Assembly: GCA_009703445.1 (NCBI GenBank)
Contig: WLGA01000030.1
Span: 1-10,590 of the forward strand
Direction of reading: 5' to 3'
DNA: 10,590 nt
From: Actinomycetota bacterium
Lineage (GTDB): Bacteria > Actinomycetota > Actinomycetes > Actinomycetales > Microbacteriaceae
In this document: in pieces, positions 7,056 through 10,590 of the stretch
Numbering within the stretch: position 1 is the stretch's first letter
Layout: each line of letters begins with the position of its first letter
The notes under the pieces: generated by a model
What the model saw: the letters and a program-made list of their open reading frames with translations, nothing else
Database searches by the model: none
What the model was told of the DNA's origin: nothing
Program-made: the position numbers and the translations under genes

Positions 7056-8297
7056 CTAGCTTCTGGCGATTGAACCGCCGCTGCGCTTGCGAGACAGTGC
7101 ATCGATGGTTGCAGCTAGTGCAAGAACGCTTCCGGTAACCACGAAGCTGATACCAGCCGAAAGGCCAAGTAGACCAAGTCCGTTATCGATCATCGAGATA
7201 ACCATCGCGCCGATGGCTGCGTGAACCAGGCGACCACGGCCACCGAAGAGGCTCACGCCACCAACAACTGCTGCAGCAACACCGCTAAGCACGATTGATC
7301 GACCAGCAGCCGCTTCAACTACGCCGATGCGGCTTACGTGGAATAGACCAGAAACAACAGCCAGCATCGAACAGATTACGAATGCCGAGATGCGAATCAT
7401 GCCCACCTTGATACCTGCGCGTCGTGCAGCTTCAGGGTTACCGCCAACTGCGTATAGGTGACGACCGAAACGGGTTCTGTCTAGCAAGAAGGTTCCTGCG
7501 AAGATCAGCGTCACCACAATCGGAATAACAATCGGGACACCAACAATTGGCTTCACAGCGGCAGAGCGGTTCTCATTCAAGATGAAAACGATGAATGCGC
7601 CGAGTGCAGCCAGCAGAGCCGTGCGAGTTAGCAGAATCGAGAGTGGTCGAACCGCTAGACCAAGCTTGGCGCGTCGAGCGCGATCCCAAAGGCCGATTGA
7701 GAGGCTAACCACGACCATAAGCGCCAAGAGACCCCAGCCCACAACAGGTGGCAGGTTCTCATTCATGATTGCCTTGATCTCAGGCACCTCAACGCGGAAC
7801 AGTCCGCCGTCGCCCAAGAGAATCAGAGCCAGGCCCTGGAATCCAAGGAAGAAAGCAAGGGTGACCACAAATGATGGCACACCGATTCTCGCTACGAACC
7901 AACCCAGGATCAAACCTACGATGGCGCCGAAAACCAAGGCGATAACCACCGCTGCAATCCAAGGCACACCAGCTTTAAGGCTCAAATACATGATGTCCAT
8001 AGCAACACCAGCGGCAACACCTGCCGAAAGGTCGATCTCGGCGAGCAAGATAACGAACACCAGGGCAACAGCCAGGGTGGTCAGCTCAGCGGTCTGAACG
8101 AATAGGTTGGCGATGTTTAGCTTGGTGAAGAAGTAAGGGCTAAGTGATCCAAACAGGATAGCTAGAACACCCAAAGCTCCAACAGCAGGGAGTGCACCCA
8201 TCTCACCGTTCTTTACGCGTGAGAAATAGGCGCTGATCTGCTCGCGAAGGTTTCCTTCGTGGCCGCTACCAATTGAGGTAGGAGTTAGGTTGCTCAT
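7056..8297 (-). CDS. xylH: Sugar ABC transporter permease, XylH-like
   Basis: The product has 413 residues and is strongly hydrophobic, with about ten membrane segments after a polar N-terminus of some 34 residues. Family hallmarks are the AEIDLSAG segment (86-93), GVPSFVVTL (139-147) and the cytoplasmic loop with TRFGRHLYAVGGNPEAARR (275-293), the coupling region where the permease meets the ATPase. This is the BPD_transp_2 family of ribose/xylose/galactose importers. The long hydrophilic break around 165-215 and the overall length fit XylH better than RbsC. Its ATG overlaps the ATPase stop by one base (TAATG). A GGAG ribosome site (8308-8305) lies 7 bases upstream, inside the ATPase gene, so the two are translationally coupled. 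The protein should form a membrane dimer that passes sugar delivered by the lipoprotein encoded first in the operon. The sugar is inferred from similarity only. Confidence 0.92.
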   Translation of the reverse strand: MSNLTPTSIGSGHEGNLREQISAYFSRVKNGEMGALPAVGALGVLAILFGSLSPYFFTKLNIANLFVQTAELTTLAVALVFVILLAEIDLSAGVAAGVAMDIMYLSLKAGVPWIAAVVIALVFGAIVGLILGWFVARIGVPSFVVTLAFFLGFQGLALILLGDGGLFRVEVPEIKAIMNENLPPVVGWGLLALMVVVSLSIGLWDRARRAKLGLAVRPLSILLTRTALLAALGAFIVFILNENRSAAVKPIVGVPIVIPIVVTLIFAGTFLLDRTRFGRHLYAVGGNPEAARRAGIKVGMIRISAFVICSMLAVVSGLFHVSRIGVVEAAAGRSIVLSGVAAAVVGGVSLFGGRGRLVHAAIGAMVISMIDNGLGLLGLSAGISFVVTGSVLALAATIDALSRKRSGGSIARS

Positions 8298-9046
8298 TAG
8301 TTGTCTCCGTCGTAGCTCTTGGTGCCGGTGATGTAGCCAACTACATCGGCCTGGTTGGTGTCTATAGTGTTGATCTGCGCGACCATACGTCCTAGGTAAA
8401 GAACCGCGATGTCATCGCAGACCTTGAACACGTCCACGAGGTTGTGGCTGATGATGATGACGGCGACGCCTGAATCGGCAAGTCGACGAACTAGGTTCAG
8501 TACCTGCTCGGTCTGGGCGACACCCAGTGCTGCGGTCGGCTCATCCAGGATGACAAGCTTTGCATTGCGAAGCACTGAGCGTGCGATTGCAACGGTCTGA
8601 CGCTGACCACCTGATAGCGATGAAACCTTCTGGCGAACCGACTTTACGGTGCGAACCGAGAGGCTCTGAAGGGCCTTGGTTGCCTGAAGTTCCATCTCAG
8701 ACTCGTTTAGGGTCAGCTGGCTAATCTCTTCGCGACCAAGGAACATGTTCTGAACGATGTCTAGGTTTTCGCACAGAGCTAGGTCCTGGTAAACCACCTC
8801 GATGCCGATGGCACCGGCTTGGCGTGGATCATGAATGTTGATCGCTTCGCCGTTGAACTTGACGATTCCTTCGTCGTATGGCTGGACGCCCGAAAGCCCC
8901 TTGATGAGGGTTGACTTTCCTGCGCCGTTGTCACCGACCAAAGCGGTGACCTTTCCTGCGTATGCCTTCAGATCGACGCCCTTCAAGACGTCAACTGGGC
9001 CGAAACTTTTCTTAACTCCTGAGAGTTCGATTACTGGGGTATCCAT
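8297..9046 (-). CDS. Sugar ABC transporter ATP-binding protein, single-domain XylG-like
   Basis: The product has 249 residues and one complete ABC domain: Walker A GDNGAGKST (38-46), Q-loop Gln87 in VVYQDLALCEN, signature LSGGQ (144-148), Walker B VILDEP (165-170) and switch His201 in IISHN. It should hydrolyse ATP at the inner membrane face to drive the permease. E. coli XylG and RbsA are about 500 residues with two fused ABC domains; this protein has only one and must act as a homodimer, like the ATPases of some actinobacterial and rhizobial (FrcA-type) sugar importers. A good ribosome site, AAGGAAA, lies about 5-7 bases before the ATG. The gene follows the binding-protein gene after a 103-base gap holding a hairpin, and overlaps the permease gene by one base. 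All catalytic motifs are intact. Confidence 0.92.
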   Translation of the reverse strand: MDTPVIELSGVKKSFGPVDVLKGVDLKAYAGKVTALVGDNGAGKSTLIKGLSGVQPYDEGIVKFNGEAINIHDPRQAGAIGIEVVYQDLALCENLDIVQNMFLGREEISQLTLNESEMELQATKALQSLSVRTVKSVRQKVSSLSGGQRQTVAIARSVLRNAKLVILDEPTAALGVAQTEQVLNLVRRLADSGVAVIIISHNLVDVFKVCDDIAVLYLGRMVAQINTIDTNQADVVGYITGTKSYDGDN

Positions 9047-9095
9047 TTGGATTTCCTTTTTGGCCTCGTGGGCCGAGTAGCTGGGTAGAAAGGGA

Positions 9096-9134
9096 GGGGA
9101 CTCTGTGTCGACTGTGGGCCGACACAGAGTCCCC
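9096..9134 (-). terminator. Intra-operon hairpin after the binding-protein gene (attenuator or mRNA-stabilising stem)
   Basis: A perfect 15-bp inverted repeat (GGGGACTCTGTGTCG and its complement) surrounds a nine-base loop. On the - strand it begins 15 bases after the xylF-like stop and about 50 bases before the ATPase start. The sequence after the stem is CTCCCTTTCTACC, which has no clean U-tract, so full termination is unlikely. Partial termination, or protection of the upstream message from 3' exonucleases, would give more binding protein than ATPase and permease. Confidence 0.75.
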
Positions 9135-9149
9135 GGTGTTACTTAGTTA

Positions 9150-10187
9150 TTACTTGACGCCGTTTGCTTCACAAGCAGCAGCTACGTCTGCAGTACATAG
9201 GTCAGCAACCTTTGCATCGCCAGCCGCTACTACATCCTTGACCTTGTCAGCCGTGGTTGAGATTGGGTCTAGAGCGATGAACGGGGTGCCGTCTTCTAGT
9301 GACTTGTTTGCAGATGGCTTCTCACCCTTTAGAAGAGCAATAGCTAGCTCTGAAGCAGCCTTTGCCTCGATGGTGAAAGGCTTGTAGACAGTTGCAGTCT
9401 GCTTGCCTAGAAGCACGTTCTGAAGACCAGCAACAGAAGCGTCCTGACCTGAAACAGGAACGGTTAGGCCGTTCTTGTCTAGGATCGCGATGATTGACGC
9501 TGCGTTGTTGTCGTTTGGAGCTAGAACTGCGTCGACCTTACCCTTTACAGCAGTGAATGCCTGCTCGAATAGGGTTCCAGCCTTTGCGCCATCCCAGGTA
9601 CCTTCCATGGTGAAAGCAGCCTTTGCGCCAGCAGCGTCAAGAACTGACAATGCACCCTTTAGGAACATAGCTGCGTTGCCGTCAGCTGGGTCGCCTGAAG
9701 AGTAAATGATGCTTGCAGTCTTGATGTCCTTGCCAGCAGCAGCTAGACCATCAACGATCATCTGACCCTGCATCTGACCAACAACCTCGTTGTCGAACGA
9801 TACGTAGTAGTCAGCGCCAGCGATTGGGCGGTCGTAAGCGATGGTTGGGATGCCCTGAGCCTTAGCCTTCTCGACTACAGCAGCGCCAGCGCCCTGGAAG
9901 TCAACAAGGATCATAACGCCACAGCCCTTTGACAACTGCTGGTCTGCAATGGTTGCAAACTTTGAGGTGTCTGACTGAGCGTTCTGGATGTCAGCTTCGT
10001 AACCAGCTTCGGTTAGAGCCTTCTCAAGAGCTGGACGGTCGCCTGGCTCCCAGCGGGTTCCGCTGTCAGCGTCAGGCAAGATTACACAAGCACGGGTGCT
10101 GGTTGAGGTACCAGCTGCACAGCCAGAGAGCATCAGCGCTGAGGCTGCTGCGACTGCAACAATCGAAATCAATGAAGTCTTCTTCAT
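9150..10187 (-). CDS. xylF: Xylose-type sugar ABC transporter substrate-binding lipoprotein
   Basis: I place the start at 10187, giving 345 residues (MKKTSL...), because AAAGGAAAG lies directly upstream at good spacing; an in-frame ATG at 10202 has no ribosome site. Residues 1-22 are a lipoprotein signal ending in the lipobox LSGC, with Cys23 as the lipidated residue. The mature protein is a type I periplasmic-binding fold. Segments matching E. coli XylF from memory are AYDRP (117-121), VSFDNE (129-134), PND (224-226), SGQDA (246-250) and VYKP (267-270); these line the sugar pocket. The end carries two cysteines eight residues apart (331 and 339), a tail common in actinobacterial homologues. 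It should capture a sugar outside the membrane and hand it to the permease. D-xylose is the best guess, but this family also binds other aldoses. Confidence 0.92.
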   Translation of the reverse strand: MKKTSLISIVAVAAASALMLSGCAAGTSTSTRACVILPDADSGTRWEPGDRPALEKALTEAGYEADIQNAQSDTSKFATIADQQLSKGCGVMILVDFQGAGAAVVEKAKAQGIPTIAYDRPIAGADYYVSFDNEVVGQMQGQMIVDGLAAAGKDIKTASIIYSSGDPADGNAAMFLKGALSVLDAAGAKAAFTMEGTWDGAKAGTLFEQAFTAVKGKVDAVLAPNDNNAASIIAILDKNGLTVPVSGQDASVAGLQNVLLGKQTATVYKPFTIEAKAASELAIALLKGEKPSANKSLEDGTPFIALDPISTTADKVKDVVAAGDAKVADLCTADVAAACEANGVK

Positions 10188-10318
10188 TTCTTTCCTTTCC
10201 ATAATCGTTTTTGTTCACAAAATTCTCTCGGGGGTGGCCCAGGAGACAGTCCGAGGAATTCGAACTCACCTAAACTATGGCGCATTCAAATCCGAAAGAA
10301 ACAAGGTTTTGACGAAGC

Positions 10319-10346
10319 GTTATCTATTTGTTGTTTTAGACAACAA
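10319..10346 (-). promoter_or_regulatory. Candidate promoter of the sugar uptake operon
   Basis: Read on the - strand, TTGTTG (10346-10341) and GATAAC (10324-10319) are separated by 16 bases and resemble -35 and -10 boxes. They flank or overlap the palindrome, the arrangement expected for repression by a DNA-bound regulator. The match is partial. A rival is CATAGT (10279-10274) with TTGTTT 19 bases upstream, closer to the gene. The choice is uncertain. Confidence 0.3.
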
Positions 10347-10347
10347 A
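10327..10347. promoter_or_regulatory. Candidate ROK-repressor operator (perfect 8-5-8 palindrome)
   Basis: TTTGTTGT (10327-10334) and its exact complement ACAACAAA (10340-10347) flank five bases. ROK-family repressors bind as dimers to AT-rich palindromes of this size, and from memory the Bacillus XylR operator also carries AACAAAC-type arms around a five-base centre. The site lies between the regulator gene and the sugar operon and covers a candidate promoter. Confidence 0.6.
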
Positions 10348-10413
10348 CGTTAGAAAGAAACTCTATAGGTTATTTATAGCCATTGAGAAAGTAGTCTGAG
10401 TTTCGTGCAAAAC

Positions 10414-10590
10414 ATGCAAAGAAGCACCCGCGCTCCAAGGTTCGTCGGTCGCACCCGTGATGACGTCAGACAATTTAATTTGTCCATTGTTTTGCGCATG
10501 CTGCACTTCTCAGGGTCTGTGTCGAGATCTCAACTCACCTCAGTTTCCGGCCTAAACCGCTCCACCATTTCTGACCTTGTTTCAGAGCTA
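10414..10590 (+). CDS. ROK-family transcriptional regulator (3' partial, N-terminal winged-helix region)
   Basis: Only the first 59 codons lie in the window. They give MQRSTRAPRF, then RDDVRQFNLSIVLRMLHFSG, then SRSQLTSVSGLNRSTISDLV. The N-L-x-x-V-L-R-x-L segment followed by S-R-x-x-L, G-L and S-T-I-S-x-L-V is the typical N-terminal helix-turn-helix of ROK (NagC/XylR-type) repressors, whose C-terminal sugar-kinase-like domain would lie beyond the edge. ATG 10414 is chosen; a GTG at 10405 in the same frame is possible, and neither has a strong ribosome site. The gene runs divergently from the sugar importer, the usual layout for a local repressor released by the transported sugar. Confidence 0.8.
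   Translation, partial: MQRSTRAPRFVGRTRDDVRQFNLSIVLRMLHFSGSVSRSQLTSVSGLNRSTISDLVSEL

Larger units (their letters stand above)
10188..10413. promoter_or_regulatory. Divergent regulatory region between the sugar operon and the ROK regulator gene
   Basis: These 226 bases separate the - strand operon from the + strand regulator and are more AT-rich than the flanking genes. They contain the binding-protein ribosome site (10198-10190), the palindrome at 10327-10347, and AT-rich promoter-like stretches. For the regulator, TATTTA (10371-10376) is a possible -10, with no strong -35. The part from 10203 to 10265 is leader with no structure I would stand behind. Confidence 0.6.

Noticed and set aside
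7582..8097. A 171-codon + strand open frame opposite the permease gene
   Set aside because: It is basic and Thr/Ala-rich, as expected for the antisense of a hydrophobic membrane protein, with no motif. The permease reading is certain.
9096..9134. The intra-operon hairpin as a full terminator ending the operon after the binding protein
   Set aside because: There is no proper U-tract after the stem, and no clear promoter for the ATPase gene between stem and start; partial attenuation or message stabilisation is more likely.
10200..10202. ATG at 10202 as the start of the sugar-binding lipoprotein
   Set aside because: It would add MERKE before the normal MKKTS signal start. The bases encoding those residues are the AAAGGAAAG ribosome site for the ATG at 10187, and nothing suitable lies upstream of 10202.
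10096..10353. An 85-codon + strand open frame crossing the divergent intergenic region
   Set aside because: It begins inside the lipoprotein signal-peptide code in antisense, runs through the operator and has no plausible ribosome site or domain.

Overview
This window looks like chromosomal DNA of an actinobacterium, most likely a small-genome, probably aquatic member of the Microbacteriaceae. The grounds are moderate GC with frequent GGC/GCC/CTC codons, TAGGCT-type -10 boxes set for leaderless transcripts, an actinobacterial-style lipoprotein sugar binder ending in a two-cysteine tail, and a very large Ig/FN3-rich surface protein. The taxon is an inference from style; no rRNA or other marker is present.

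Left part (1-5062, + strand): a two-gene surface module. The first gene is cut by the left edge and still encodes more than 1,500 residues: two invasin-like Ig repeats, five Ig-like modules each with a cysteine pair, three fibronectin type III-like domains, a Pro/Thr/Lys stalk, an alanine-rich helix, a Gly/Ser hinge, and a C-terminal domain with about ten or eleven membrane helices. Four bases after its stop begins a 143-residue membrane protein with a signal segment, three 13-residue Asp-rich calcium-binding-type repeats and a C-terminal membrane anchor. An adhesin-type ectodomain fused to a polytopic membrane domain, with a small calcium-binding partner, is the least ordinary thing here and the best candidate for an undescribed system.

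Middle (5102-6997, + strand): an RBBP9/YdeN-type serine hydrolase and a saccharopine-dehydrogenase-family oxidoreductase. Each is preceded by TAGGCT exactly six bases before its ATG, so both are probably read from leaderless mRNAs with separate promoters. A strong bidirectional terminator (7011-7046) separates them from the convergent operon that follows.

Right part (7056-10590): a xylose-type sugar ABC importer on the - strand, in the order binding lipoprotein (xylF-like), single-domain ATPase, permease (xylH-like). A perfect 15-bp hairpin lies between the first and second genes and would favour excess binding protein. ATPase and permease overlap by one base (TAATG). Divergent from the operon is the start of a ROK-family regulator, running off the right edge. 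The 226-base region between them holds a perfect 8-5-8 palindrome that is a good candidate operator. Together these form a self-contained regulated sugar-uptake locus.

No tRNA, rRNA, insertion sequence, CRISPR array or phage gene was seen.
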